From: Bog-756 sp963745955
GTDB taxonomy: Bacteria; Actinomycetota; Acidimicrobiia; Acidimicrobiales; RAAP-2
Assembly: GCA_963745955.1 (NCBI GenBank)
Contig: CAVUZI010000006.1
Span: forward strand, 62,001 to 126,000
DNA: 64,000 nt
Direction of reading: 5' to 3'
Under the pieces are notes generated by a model. The model made no database searches. It was given only the letters and a program-made list of their open reading frames with translations, and was not told where the DNA came from. The position numbers were made by a program, and so were the translations under genes. Below are positions 17,059-25,568 of this stretch, piece by piece (the first letter of the stretch is position 1; the number at the start of each line of letters is the position of its first letter).

Positions 17059-17733
17059 ATGTCGATCAAGGTGGAGACCAAGGACTGCACATCGATCAGT
17101 GACGCGGAGTTGGCCGAGATGGCCGATCTATGCGCCGAGCGGGAGCCCCGATTCGATATCGGGTTCCTGTCGAAACAACGGGAGGAGTGGGTCCTCGTCA
17201 CCCGGGTGCGCGAAGGGTCGAAGCTACGGGGATATTCGTTCTCCACCCTGGAACGCATCGGCGGGACACCGTCCCTGCTGATCGGGCTGGCCACCGTCGA
17301 CCGCACCTCGAGGGCCGACACGGTGCTCCGGGCCATGATGGGCGACAAGTACCGGCGGGCACTGCTGGCCTTCCCGGACGAAGACGTGCTGGTGGGGACC
17401 CGTCTGCTCGGGGCCGAGGGTTTCCGTGCCTTCTCGGGGTTGACCGAGGTCGTACCCGGTCCGGGCCACAAGGCCACCGGCGAGGAACGGGCATGGGGCC
17501 GCCGGTTGGCCAAGCGTTTCGGCGCCGACGGCCGGATCGACGACCGCACGTTCGTGGTGGTCGGCGACGGCTGCGAGGCCGGAGGATTCGATTTCGTGAG
17601 CCCCAAAGAGCAGGTGGGGTCTGAGATCAGCATCTTCTTCGAGGGTGTCGACGTCGGGGCCGGAGGCCGTCTGGTGGCCTTCGGGTGGGCCATGGCCGAG
17701 GACCTGGCGGCGGGAAAACTGGGCGGTCGCTGA
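17059..17733 (+). CDS. Unknown protein, 224 aa, possibly acetyltransferase-like
   Basis: I cannot assign this protein. It is soluble and has no signal peptide. The N-terminal half (SISDAELAEMADLCAEREPR, then WVLVTRVREGSKLRGYSFSTLERIGGTPSLLIGLATV) reads like alternating helix and strand with a GNAT-like feel, including LRGYSFSTLERIGG where GNAT proteins have core strands. No acetyl-CoA loop can be identified. RADTVLRAMMGDKYRRALLAFPDEDVLV follows. The start ATG 17059 has GAGGAG 13 bases upstream, and it is the only gene here preceded by a conventional long leader and promoter. Monocistronic by spacing. Confidence 0.65.
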   Translation: MSIKVETKDCTSISDAELAEMADLCAEREPRFDIGFLSKQREEWVLVTRVREGSKLRGYSFSTLERIGGTPSLLIGLATVDRTSRADTVLRAMMGDKYRRALLAFPDEDVLVGTRLLGAEGFRAFSGLTEVVPGPGHKATGEERAWGRRLAKRFGADGRIDDRTFVVVGDGCEAGGFDFVSPKEQVGSEISIFFEGVDVGAGGRLVAFGWAMAEDLAAGKLGGR

Positions 17734-17811
17734 CCGGTTGGCCAGAGCCCGCGTCAGTGGTGCAACGCTCCCGGGCCATCACGACAGAGCCCGGACCGCC
17801 CGTGCAGGCAA

Positions 17812-17817
17812 TAGCAT
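17812..17817 (+). promoter_or_regulatory. -10 element (TAGCAT) for the Rrf2 gene, leaderless type
   Basis: TAGCAT ends six bases before the GTG at 17824, leaving no room for a ribosome-binding site. The same hexamer sits eight bases before divIVA. Confidence 0.5.
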
Positions 17818-17823
17818 GGGCAT

Positions 17824-18273
17824 GTGAAGGTATCCACTCGAGGTGACTATGCGAGCCGGGCGCTGTTGTCGCTGGCGCTCCACACCGATGGCGAAGGCCC
17901 GACCGCGGTCAGGGACATCGCCGAGCGCACCGGGCTGCCCCAGCCATACCTCGAGCAGATCCTGCTGGCCCTGAAAGGCGCGGGCCTGGTCCGTTCCAAG
18001 AGGGGCGTGGGCGGTGGCTATGTGCTGGCCCGGCCACCCGAGGAGATCACCCTGTCCCAAATCGTGTCCGCCGTCGACGGGCCCATCGTGGCCGGCGACT
18101 TCGGGCTTCCGCACGAGAACGGAGCCTGCGATCACGAGGGGCAGTGCGTCCTGCTCACCGTCTGGGCCGACCTCGGCGAGCACATGCGCACGCACCTCGA
18201 CTCCTTCAATCTGGCCGACATGGTCGCACGCGCCCAGGGCAGGGTGCCCGCCCTGCGCCAGAGTGCCGGCTGA
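17824..18273 (+). CDS. Rrf2-family transcriptional regulator
   Basis: A 149-residue winged-helix regulator of the Rrf2 (IscR/NsrR/CymR) family. Seen: MKVSTRGDYASRALLSLALH at the N-terminus, the helix-turn-helix and wing region AVRDIAERTGLPQPYLEQIL and RSKRGVGGGYVLARPPEEIT, and LSQIVSAVDGP. The sensor loop region has GACDHEGQCVLLTVWADL, with two Cys rather than the three of canonical Fe-S members such as IscR. Iron-sulfur binding is therefore uncertain; a fourth residue could be Asp, Glu or His as in RsrR-like proteins. The start is GTG, and the gene is probably autoregulated as is common in the family. Confidence 0.85.
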   Translation: MKVSTRGDYASRALLSLALHTDGEGPTAVRDIAERTGLPQPYLEQILLALKGAGLVRSKRGVGGGYVLARPPEEITLSQIVSAVDGPIVAGDFGLPHENGACDHEGQCVLLTVWADLGEHMRTHLDSFNLADMVARAQGRVPALRQSAG

Positions 18274-18300
18274 GGACCGGCCCCTCCGTTCGTCGCCGGC

Positions 18301-18370
18301 CCAGCGGGGCCACCCGGCACCCGGGCCAGCGGGGCCACCCGGCCCAGCGGGGCCACGGCACCCGGGCCCG
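18301..18370. repeat. Short tandem repeats after the Rrf2 gene
   Basis: CCAGCGGGGCCAC occurs at 18301, 18326 and 18344 with variable CCGGCACCCGGG-like linkers. The array fills most of the gap between the convergent Rrf2 and phosphatase genes. No CRISPR-like regularity. Confidence 0.7.
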
Positions 18371-18391
18371 GACCGGCGATCAGGTCACGCC

Positions 18392-18976
18392 TCACGGCCG
18401 CCGGGATTCCGCCAGGTTCCACCAGCAGATGACCGGTTGCTCTCGGTCCCAGCCGAGCTCGCCCAGGGAGGCGGGGCCGAGGAGGAAGGAGCGGCCGGCC
18501 GAGGCTTCGAGCCCGGCCCACCGGGCGGCCATGACCCGAAGCACGTGACCGTGGGCCACGCAGGCGACGTCGCCAGAAACGGACCGGACCCGTTCGATCA
18601 CCCGGTCGACCCGTCGGCCCACCTCCTCTGCCCGTTCCCCACCCGGGGCCCCGTCGTCGAAGAGGGACCAGCCGGGGCGGCGACGCCGGATCTCCACCGT
18701 GGTCAAGCCCTCGTAGGAGCCGTAGTCCCACTCCGCCAGGTCGGGGTCGACCACGGCACCCTCATCCAGTCCGGCCAGCCGGCACGTCTCCCGGGCCCGG
18801 ACCAAGGGGCTGGTCCACACGGCGGCGAACCGGTAGCCCGACAATCGTGGGTGGAGGGCCATGGCCTGTTCCTCGCCCTCGGGGAGGAGAGCCAGGTCGG
18901 TGCGCCCGGTATGGCGGCCGGACCGGCTCCACTCGGTCTCGCCGTGTCGGATCACCACGCATCGATGGTCGGTCAT
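18392..18976 (-). CDS. Histidine phosphatase superfamily protein (phosphoglycerate-mutase-like)
   Basis: A 194-residue histidine phosphatase. The phospho-acceptor is in VVIRHGETEWSRSGRHTGRT near residue 8, followed by VWTSPLVRARETCRLAG, the general acid region LAEWDYGSYEGL and the second catalytic His in VACVAHGHVLRVMAARW. Family members act on sugar phosphates, nucleotides or as broad phosphatases, and the substrate is not readable here. ATG 18976 is used because RHGE usually lies within ten residues of the start. Divergent from the sigma factor gene, with a 180-base spacer between them. Confidence 0.85.
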   Translation of the reverse strand: MTDHRCVVIRHGETEWSRSGRHTGRTDLALLPEGEEQAMALHPRLSGYRFAAVWTSPLVRARETCRLAGLDEGAVVDPDLAEWDYGSYEGLTTVEIRRRRPGWSLFDDGAPGGERAEEVGRRVDRVIERVRSVSGDVACVAHGHVLRVMAARWAGLEASAGRSFLLGPASLGELGWDREQPVICWWNLAESRRP

Positions 18977-19157
18977 CCGGACAGCCGAACACTCCGACCA
19001 GGGAGAATGCAAGCCCGTCCCGGGCGGCCCATCCGGGAGAACCTGCGAGAGGACGGCATGTCCGGCCGATCCCGATCCGAATGAGAGTTTTGGAATGTCC
19101 CAGCCCGATCAGGCGTTGAAACCCCTGTCGACCCTGTGACGATGAATGAGGAGAGGG

Positions 19158-20075
19158 ATGACGACGAGCACTTCGAGTAGGGACACGGAAGGTCGGACCC
19201 GACCGGGCACGGCGCGGGCGGTACGTTCCGGCGCGGCCGGGCGCAGCCGGAGTGCGGACGCCGACACGCTCGGCCTCTTCCTGCGTGACCTCGACCACCA
19301 CCCACTCCCCGACCACGATGCGCAGACCGAACTGGCCAAGCGAGTGGCCGAGGGCGACGACCAGGCCCGGCGCGAGATGGTGGCCGCCAACCTCCGTCTG
19401 GTTGTCCACTGGGCCCGGCGGTACCAGGACCGGGGCGTGGATCTTCCCGACCTCATCCAGGAAGGCACCTTCGGTCTCATGCGGGCGGTGGACAAGTTCG
19501 ACTGGGAGCGGGGATTCCGCTTCTCGACGTACGCCACCTGGTGGATCCGCCAGGCCCTGCAGCGTGCCGTCCAGCAGCACGGCCGCACCATCAGGCTGCC
19601 CATGGAGGTCGCCGAGCGGAACCAGCAGGTGGACGCGGCCCTGTGGGAGCTGACCCACCAGTACCAGCGGCCGCCGACCGACGAGGAGATGGACAACGCC
19701 ACCAACACCACCGCCGAGGTACGTTCAGACCTCAGCCGGGTGGCCCGGGTGGTTGCCAGCCTCGACCAACCGGCCACCACCGACTCGACGGCGACGCTCG
19801 GCGACCTCGTCTCGACCGACCTCAGCGACTTCGAGGACGACGTGGCTTCGGAGCTCACGCTCGACCTGGTCCGTCAGGCGGTCGATCGGTTGACCGATCT
19901 CCAACGCCAGGTGATCCGGCACCGCTTCGGTTTCGACGGGAGCGATCCGGCCTCATTGCAGACCACGGCCGAGCGCCTCGGGATCGGGGTGCGCAAGGTG
20001 CGCCAGGCCGAGGCCGAGGCTCTGGAGGTGCTGGCCGACAGCGAGATGCTCGAAGCCGCCCACGAGGCCGCCTGA
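19158..20075 (+). CDS. RNA polymerase sigma-70 family factor (SigB/HrdB-like, group 1 or 2)
   Basis: About 305 residues after an Arg/Thr-rich N-terminal tail of 35 residues. Region 1.2 is DADTLGLFLRDLDHHPLPD; region 2 contains ANLRLVVHWARRYQDRGVDL, PDLIQEGTFGLMRAVDKFDW and RGFRFSTYATWWIRQALQRA, which melts the -10. Region 3 is IRLPMEVAERNQQVDAALWE, and region 4 DLQRQVIRHRFGFDGSDPAS with a final helix-turn-helix. It lacks the long N-terminal acidic region of housekeeping sigma factors and is slightly unusual in region 4, so I read it as a group 2 type. ATG 19158 follows GGAGAGGG; an in-frame ATG 19146 is the alternative. Confidence 0.88.
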   Translation: MTTSTSSRDTEGRTRPGTARAVRSGAAGRSRSADADTLGLFLRDLDHHPLPDHDAQTELAKRVAEGDDQARREMVAANLRLVVHWARRYQDRGVDLPDLIQEGTFGLMRAVDKFDWERGFRFSTYATWWIRQALQRAVQQHGRTIRLPMEVAERNQQVDAALWELTHQYQRPPTDEEMDNATNTTAEVRSDLSRVARVVASLDQPATTDSTATLGDLVSTDLSDFEDDVASELTLDLVRQAVDRLTDLQRQVIRHRFGFDGSDPASLQTTAERLGIGVRKVRQAEAEALEVLADSEMLEAAHEAA

Positions 20076-20282
20076 ACCCCTCAGCTGCTGCGCCGTGGCC
20101 CGACCCGTCCGCGCTCGCTCCTGACCCACCGCCAGGGCGCCGGAGCTCACCGCTGTCGGCCGCCTGACCCATCGCACGGCCTCCTGACCCGCAATGCGGC
20201 CGCCTGAGCACGGTGCGGCCCGCCTGAGCACACGTGCCGGCCCGACCAACCGTGCCGCCCCCTGACCAACCGTGCTCCCCGT
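20066..20282. repeat. Degenerate array of stop-codon-bearing units after the sigma gene
   Basis: The sigma gene ends GGCCGCCTGA and similar units follow: GGCCGCCTGACCCATCG, GGCCTCCTGACCCGC, GGCCGCCTGAGCACGGTG, GGCCCGCCTGAGCACACGTG, GGCCCGACCAACCGTG and CCGCCCCCTGACCAACCGTG. Units are about 18-21 bases and diverge along the array. This fills the 230-base convergent gap to rluD; nothing else is recognisable there. Confidence 0.75.
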
Positions 20283-20305
20283 GGCAGGACGGCCGCGGAC
20301 CGGCT

Positions 20306-21251
20306 TCACGCCGAGAGCTGGTCCAGTTGCCGGCGCAGATCGTCCGGTAGTTCCGAGGTCCAGGACATCCTGACCCCGGTGGAAGGGTGCTCGAGAGCCA
20401 GCGAAGAGGCGTGCAGGAAGGGCCGGGACACCACGGCGCCGGGTAGCGAGCGACCGTGGCCATACACCTCGTCGCCCACCACCGGATGGCCGATGGCAGA
20501 CAGATGGACCCGGATCTGGTGGGTCCTGCCCGTCTCCAGCCTGGCCGTCATCAAGGTGGTCGGAGCCGGCCGGGAGAACCGATCCTCGACCTGGTACCGG
20601 GTTCTGGCCTCCTTCCCCTTGCGTGACACGGCCATACGGGTCGGGGCGCTGACCGACCGACCCACGGGGGCGTCCACCATCCCCGACTCCTCCTCCACCC
20701 GCCCGAGCACCAGGACCCGGTAGATCCGGGTCACGGCGCGGTCCCCCATCTGGCCGACGAGAGAACGATAGGAGTCTGGTGTGCGGGCCACCACCATCAG
20801 ACCGGAGGTCCCCCGGTCGAGCCGGTGCACGATACCCGGTCGGTCGACGTCGGCCCCAAGCTGCTCCGGCAAGGCCCGGAGTTCGGGGAACCGGTGGATG
20901 AGCCCATTGACCAGCGTGCCGGTCCGGTGACCGGACCCGGGGTGGACCACCAGGCCGGCGGGTTTGTCCACCACGATCAACTCCCGGTCCTCGTAGACAA
21001 CCTCGAAGGTGACGGAGGGGTCGCCGTCGGGTGCCCGCTCGGGAGGCGCCGGACCCGGGTCCACCGCCAGCTCCTGACCGGATCGGAGCGTCGATGCTCC
21101 TGCTCCGCACCGTCACCCCGTCGATCTGCACCCTGCCCTCGGCGATCATGGCATTCACCGCCGACCGGGACATGTCGGCCACCAGTGCCACCGCCTTGTC
21201 GACCCGCACGCCGTCGAGAGCCGCCGGGACCTCGACCGTCACCACCGTCAC
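20306..21251 (-). CDS. rluD: RluD-type 23S rRNA pseudouridine synthase, one frameshift
   Basis: Family RluA/RluD, making pseudouridines in 23S rRNA helix 69. The N-terminal S4 domain reads LDGVRVDKAVALVADMSRSA and MIAEGRVQIDGV; the catalytic domain has LIVVDKPAGLVVHPGSGHRT, the catalytic Asp in PGIVHRLDRGTSGLMVVA, VTRIYRVLVLG, RLETGRTHQIRVHLSAIGHP and VVGDEVYG. A one-base insertion near 21073 separates the two domains. The GTG start at 21251 overlaps the lspA stop as GTGA, the usual lspA-rluD coupling of actinobacteria. About 315 residues. Confidence 0.9.
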
Positions 21252-21733
21252 GACGGACGGGGTCCGCGGGCCAACGACACCAGGAACAGCGCACAACCGA
21301 CGACGATGCAGGCGTCGGCCACGTTGAACGTGGGCCAGAAGTGCAGGGCGACGAAATCGACAACGGCCCCATGGTCGCCACGGAAGAAGCGGTCGCAGAG
21401 ATTGCCCAGCGCACCACCCACGATGAGCCCGAGGATGGCGGCCCGGCCGTTCGTCGGCGCCCGCCAGGCCATCACGCTCAACACGGTGATCAGGACCAAT
21501 GCGACCGGGACCAGGATGGCCGCCTTCCCCTGGAACAGACTGAAGGAGGCGCCGGTGTTGCGGGAAAGCTCGAGATCCAGCGTCCCGATCACGTGGATGG
21601 GGCCCGAGGACAGTCGGCTGAGCGCCCACCACTTGGTCAGCTGGTCGACGAGGACCACCGCGGCCATGACGGCCACGGCCACCGACAGGCGCCGGGCGCC
21701 GGCCCCGTCGCCTCCACGACGATCCGCACCCAC
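21248..21733 (-). CDS. lspA: LspA, signal peptidase II
   Basis: Aspartic membrane peptidase that cleaves prolipoprotein signal peptides. Four hydrophobic segments are visible, starting VAVAVMAAVVLVDQLTKWWA. The active-site motifs are GALGNLCDRFFRGDHGAVVD and FNVADACIVVGCALFL, each with its catalytic Asp. ELSRNTGASFSLFQG is the family region after segment 1. The exact start is uncertain: GTG 21733, 14 bases after the TraR-type stop, gives a normal length of 161 residues. The reading frame is open further upstream over the preceding gene. Confidence 0.9.
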   Translation of the reverse strand: MGADRRGGDGAGARRLSVAVAVMAAVVLVDQLTKWWALSRLSSGPIHVIGTLDLELSRNTGASFSLFQGKAAILVPVALVLITVLSVMAWRAPTNGRAAILGLIVGGALGNLCDRFFRGDHGAVVDFVALHFWPTFNVADACIVVGCALFLVSLARGPRPS

Positions 21734-21747
21734 CGCCGGCTCACCGG

Positions 21748-22528
21748 TCAGCGGCGTGACAGGCCGCCGCTCTTGCAGGCCACGCACAGCCGGGCGAAGG
21801 GCAGGGCCCGAAGCCGTGCCTTCGGAATGGCCTGGTGGCATCGCTCACAACCTCCGTAGCTCTTGCGATCGATCTTGCGGAGCGCGTCATCGATCTCCTC
21901 CACGGCGGCAGAGGCCTGCGCAGAGAGCGCCAGATTGCGTTCACGGTCGACGGTGACCGTTCCGCCTTCGCCGGACTCCTCATCGAACTGGACATCGCCG
22001 GGTTCGCGCTCGAGGGCCAGCGAGTCGGCCTCGGCCCGAAGGTCGACAGCCTGTCCGCTGTAGATGGCGCGCTCTTCGAGGAGCAGGGCGCGCTGCTCCT
22101 CGAAGAACTTGGCGTCCTTGGCGTAGGGCCCGACAGTCGGCCTCTTCGGAGCCGGCGTGGCCACACTCTTGGTGGCGACCGCCTTCTTCTTCGCCGGAGA
22201 GGCGCTCGCACCGGTGCCCGCTACCTTGGCCGGGGGTGCGGCCTTCTTCGGTGCGGTCTTCTTCGCGGCCGGTGCCTTCTTCTTGTCAGCCGCCCCGGCA
22301 CGCGCCGGGTGCCGTCTTCTTCGGGGCCGAGGTGACCTTCTTCGTGGCCTTGTTGGCAGCGGCAGCCCGCTTCGGTGCCGCGGCGCTCTTTTTGGAGGCG
22401 CCCACCCTGGCCTTCGACGCCGTCTTCGCCGGCGCTTTCGTCGGGGCCTTCTTCGCCGCCGAGCCGGTCCTGGTCGTCGGACCGGCCTTCCTGGGCGACG
22501 ATGCTGCCACCTTCTTCGCTGCCGTCAC
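21748..22528 (-). CDS. TraR/DksA-type zinc-finger protein with a long Lys/Ala-rich histone-H1-like tail
   Basis: The C-terminal 138 residues form a DksA/TraR-like protein: coiled-coil KDAKFFEEQRALLLEERAIY, then the zinc finger SYGGCERCHQAIPKARLRAL and LCVACKSGG with four Cys. Such proteins bind the RNA polymerase secondary channel. The N-terminal 120 residues are almost all Lys, Ala, Pro and Thr (AAKKVAASSPRKAGPTTRTG, KKVTSAPKKTAPG), like histone H1 tails. One inserted base near 22310 separates tail and finger. GTG 22528 follows a perfect AAGGAGGT with five-base spacing, which fixes the start. It lies between divIVA and lspA, the usual actinobacterial order. Confidence 0.8.
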
Positions 22529-22773
22529 TTCGACCTCCTTCAAGGTTCGCCCCATCGTGGGATCGGGACCGCTCAGACTCGGTGGCCAGGACCATCCCCG
22601 ACATCAGATGGGCGGGTGACGATACCGTGCTCAGCTCAATGCGGCAATCCGGGAACTGAAACGTGCCCAGGGACCATACCGGTGTGATCGCCTCCGTCAA
22701 ACGCGCTCGGCCGCTGCCGCGAGAGCCGAGGGCGGCGATGTCGCCGGGGCGGGGCAGGTGACCGAAACGACCG

Positions 22774-23607
22774 CTACAAAGGAAGTACTGCGTCGGTGGC
22801 GGCCGGGCGTGGGGTGGCACCGGCCGGTCGCATCTGGGTCACTTCCCCGGTGGCGCCCGGTCCGCCGGGGCTCGGTGACGGCGCATCCTGGGGTGGTGCG
22901 GCGGCCGGCGCGGCGGCCGGCCGCGGGTGCCGGGCCGGAGCCGGGGCCGAGGCCGGAGCCGAGACCGGTGCCGGTGCCGGTGCCCCGCCGGATCCACCCC
23001 CTGGTTCCTTCCCCACCTGGACGTCGGCGGGCGAGGAGACCTGCTGCACGTTCTCGTCCACCCACCGCAGGATCTCACTCAACGCCGTCCGGAGGCGGTT
23101 GCGCTCACCCTCCAGGTGACGGGACATCGCCTCGACCTCATGGGTGAGCCTGCTACGCGAATCCTCGAGCCGGTTGATCTCGTCGCGCAACCGTTGTTCC
23201 GATTCTGAGGCGATCTGAGAGGCCTGGGCCTGGGCCTGCTCGGTCATCTTCCGTGCGCTGGACTCGGCGTCGGCGATGGTCCGCGCCGCTTCGGCTTCGG
23301 CATCCGCCTTGGTCTGGTCGACGAACTGCTGGGCCAGGACGAGGGTCCGCTGCAGCGTGTCATCGGGCACGGCCGGCTCTGCCGGTTGGGGCACAGGTTG
23401 CTGCTCGAGCGCCGTCTCCAGCTGTGAGATGCGCTCTGCCGCCTGGCGGAGCCGCTCCCCGCTCTGTCGGAGCTGCTCCTGCAGCCCTTCGGCCTCGACG
23501 GCGGCCTTTTCGAGGTACTCGTCGACATCGTCCCGGTGATACCCCTTGAGGGTCTCACGGAACTCGACCGTCCGAAGTGAATCGAGGGCAGATTGCGAGG
23601 CGTCCAT
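22774..23607 (-). CDS. divIVA: DivIVA (Wag31-like) polar coiled-coil protein
   Basis: DivIVA marks the cell pole and septum by binding curved membrane. The N-terminal membrane-binding domain is VEFRETLKGYHRDDVDEYLE (residues 12-31), followed by long heptad coiled coils (AAVEAEGLQEQLRQSGERLR, KADAEAEAARTIADAESSAR, QIASESEQRLRDEINRLEDS). The C-terminal 80 residues are Pro/Ala-rich and probably disordered. The ATG at 23607 gives 277 residues and places the FRE-L-GYHRDDVDEYL motif at the usual distance from the start. In Mycobacterium this gene (Wag31) also lies after ftsZ, yggS, sepF and yggT. Confidence 0.92.
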   Translation of the reverse strand: MDASQSALDSLRTVEFRETLKGYHRDDVDEYLEKAAVEAEGLQEQLRQSGERLRQAAERISQLETALEQQPVPQPAEPAVPDDTLQRTLVLAQQFVDQTKADAEAEAARTIADAESSARKMTEQAQAQASQIASESEQRLRDEINRLEDSRSRLTHEVEAMSRHLEGERNRLRTALSEILRWVDENVQQVSSPADVQVGKEPGGGSGGAPAPAPVSAPASAPAPARHPRPAAAPAAAPPQDAPSPSPGGPGATGEVTQMRPAGATPRPAATDAVLPL

Positions 23608-23615
23608 GGACGTCC

Positions 23616-23621
23616 ATGCTA
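23616..23621 (-). promoter_or_regulatory. -10 element (TAGCAT) for divIVA, leaderless type
   Basis: TAGCAT on the minus strand is followed by eight bases and the divIVA ATG, without a ribosome-binding site. divIVA therefore probably has its own promoter inside the ftsZ-sepF-yggT run. Confidence 0.5.
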
Positions 23622-23730
23622 GCGGTGCCGACCGATCGATCCAGGGATTACGCACCGGATTGCACACGTTCGCCGTCGTCGGCGACACCCCGCCGCCCCG
23701 GTCCGACAGGGTCATGAGGGGACCGGCAGG

Positions 23731-23780
23731 ATCAGGACGAGAAGAGCGGGATCAGGACGAGAAGAGCGGGATCAGGACGA
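23731..23780. repeat. 20-bp tandem repeat over the yggT stop codon, 2.5 copies
   Basis: ATCAGGACGAGAAGAGCGGG repeats exactly at 23731-23750 and 23751-23770, with a half copy at 23771-23780. Read on the minus strand, the unit carries the last yggT codons (LIPLFSS) and its TGA (23752-23754), then repeats the same codons after the stop. Confidence 0.95.
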
Positions 23781-24024
23781 CGAGGATGACCAAGAAGACG
23801 ATCATCACCGACAGGTCGAGGCCTACGCCGCCCACCCGCACCGGTGGGAGGAGGCGCCGGACCGGCCTCAGCACCGGCTCGCAGATGGCCGACAGCACGT
23901 TCTGGATCTTGCGCACCGGTGAGTCATACGCCATGTGGCCGGCGGCGATCACCCAGCTCAGGATGGAGTAGGCGAAGAGGACCAGGAGGAAGAGCTCGAG
24001 AACGATGACGATGATGGCGAACAC
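23752..24024 (-). CDS. YggT family membrane protein
   Basis: A 90-residue protein with two hydrophobic membrane segments (residues 3-28 and 70-88). They flank the family loop SPVRKIQNVLSAICEPVLRP and RLLPPVRVGGVGLDLSVMI. YggT proteins are found between sepF and divIVA in many actinobacteria and are linked to division or osmotic balance, but the molecular role is unknown. Its stop lies in a perfect 20-base tandem repeat. Confidence 0.85.
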   Translation of the reverse strand: MFAIIVIVLELFLLVLFAYSILSWVIAAGHMAYDSPVRKIQNVLSAICEPVLRPVRRLLPPVRVGGVGLDLSVMIVFLVILVVLIPLFSS

Positions 24025-24071
24025 GTCAGCTCACTCCCCCGGCGCCGTGGAACAGGGATGCAGGTCCTCGC

Positions 24072-24647
24072 TCAGGGATTCACCAGCCCGCGGTCGGCGA
24101 GTCGCTGGCGTTCCTCGTCGGAGACCTTCACGTTCGAAGGCGTGAGGAGGAAGACCTCGTCGGCGACCCGCTCCATCCCGCCGGACAGCGCGTAGGTCAC
24201 GCCGCTGCAGAAGTCGATCATCCTCCGTTGCAGGTCGCGGTCTGCGCTCTGCATGTTGACGATCACCGGCTGACTGTTCATGAGCCGATTGGCGATCTCC
24301 TGGGCGTCGGCGAACCGCCCGGGGGCCACGATGTGCACCCTGGCCCCCGATGCCTCCTGGGAGATGGGCCGGACGGACGAGGATCCCACGGTCGTTCGGG
24401 GCCCGACCCGAGCCGGGGCCGCCACCGCCGATCCGCTGGTCTCGTCCGCGGTGAGGGTGCGGATCCGGGGGCTCGGGATTGCCGTGGTCGGCTCATCGAG
24501 GTCGTCGGCCACCGCCACGGACCGCTGGCCCGCCCGTGCGACCGGCGCCGCCGACGACGCCCGGGGCTCGTAGTCGTCGAAGTCGTCGTAGTCGTCGTCG
24601 ACCAGACCCAGATAGGCCATCGTCTTTTTCATGAACGAAGCTGGCAT
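24072..24647 (-). CDS. sepF: SepF, FtsZ membrane anchor
   Basis: SepF tethers FtsZ to the membrane; in actinobacteria, which lack FtsA, it is the main anchor. The 191-residue protein has the amphipathic N-terminus MKKTMAYLGLVDDDYDDFDD, a disordered linker and a C-terminal SepF domain: RVHIVAPGRFADAQEIANRL, MNSQPVIVNMQSADRDLQRR, MIDFCSGVTYALSGGMERVA, DEVFLLTPSNVKV. The AGGAGG five bases before ATG 24647 selects that start, five residues upstream of MKKT. Confidence 0.92.
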   Translation of the reverse strand: MPASFMKKTMAYLGLVDDDYDDFDDYEPRASSAAPVARAGQRSVAVADDLDEPTTAIPSPRIRTLTADETSGSAVAAPARVGPRTTVGSSSVRPISQEASGARVHIVAPGRFADAQEIANRLMNSQPVIVNMQSADRDLQRRMIDFCSGVTYALSGGMERVADEVFLLTPSNVKVSDEERQRLADRGLVNP

Positions 24648-24775
24648 CGTGTCCTCCTGCGCACAGCGTAGTGCCTGGGTTCAGGGACCGGTGGACCACC
24701 CGGGCACACCCCGGGGGGTGGGATTTCTCCGGTCCGGGCCCTCGAACCCGGCGGAACGCCTGCCTCCGAGGAGGG

Positions 24776-25568
24776 TCATCGCCGACCCTCAGGAAGGGGC
24801 CGCTCACCGAAGAGCGCTCGGCCCAGCCTCACCATGGTCGAGCCCTCGGCCAGCGCCACCTCCAGGTCGTCGCTCATGCCCATGGACCGGACCGGGAGGT
24901 CCAGGCGGTCGGCGAGACCCGACACCAGGGCGAAGCCCGGCCTGGACGCCTCCGGGGCCCCGGGCGGCCCCACGGCCATCAAGCCGGCAACATCGAGGTC
25001 CTGGTCACGCAATGCCGCCACCAACTCGTGGACCTGGTCGGGGGGGCACCCGCCCCGGCCCGGCAGCCCGGCCACGTCCACCTGGACCAGCACCGTGGCT
25101 CCCGGGTGGCGTCCGGCGATCGCCCGTCCCTCTTCGACTCGGGACACCGTCTGCCACCAGGCCACCCACGGCGCCAGACGGGGCACCTTGTTCCGTTGCA
25201 CGGCCCCGAGGAAATGCCACACCGGCACCGGTTGCCCATCGGCGCGGACCCGTCCGCCACGGGCTCCGCGTCCGGCCTCAGCCGCCCCGGCCTCGACCGC
25301 CTGCGCTCCCCGGCTCCGGCCCGTCTGCGACCGCCCCGGCCTTGGCCACCGCCCCGGCCTTGGCCACCAGCTCGTCGGCGTAGTTCTCCCCGACGTCGGC
25401 GAGCCCGGCGGCCAGGGCTGAGACCACCGCGTCAGCACCGAACCCCTTGGTCACGGCCACGATGCGCACGGCACCGGGGTCGGCGGAGGCCGAACGGATG
25501 CGGCCGCGCACCGCCTCGAGGCGCTCGGTGAACCCGGCGCCGGCGGACCGGCCTTGCGGGCCGCTCAC
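24776..25568 (-). CDS. YggS/PLPBP pyridoxal-phosphate homeostasis protein, one frameshift
   Basis: A PLP-binding TIM-barrel protein that buffers PLP and shapes amino-acid pools. Seen: the PLP-Lys in VRIVAVTKGFGADAVVSALA, GLADVGENYADELVAKAG, VWHFLGAVQRNKVPRLAPWV, VLVQVDVAGLPGRGGCPPDQ, GLMAVGP and the C-terminal SMGMSDDLEVALAEGSTMVR. Ala-rich internal padding occurs near residue 80. One inserted base in the GGGG run around 25300 divides it. GTG 25568 overlaps the pgeF stop (GTGA). This pgeF-yggS-sepF order is standard in actinobacteria. Confidence 0.87.

Noticed and set aside
20066..20282. Repeat array that could suggest a CRISPR
   Set aside because: Units are 18-21 bases, degenerate and without unique spacers of constant length, and no cas genes are near.
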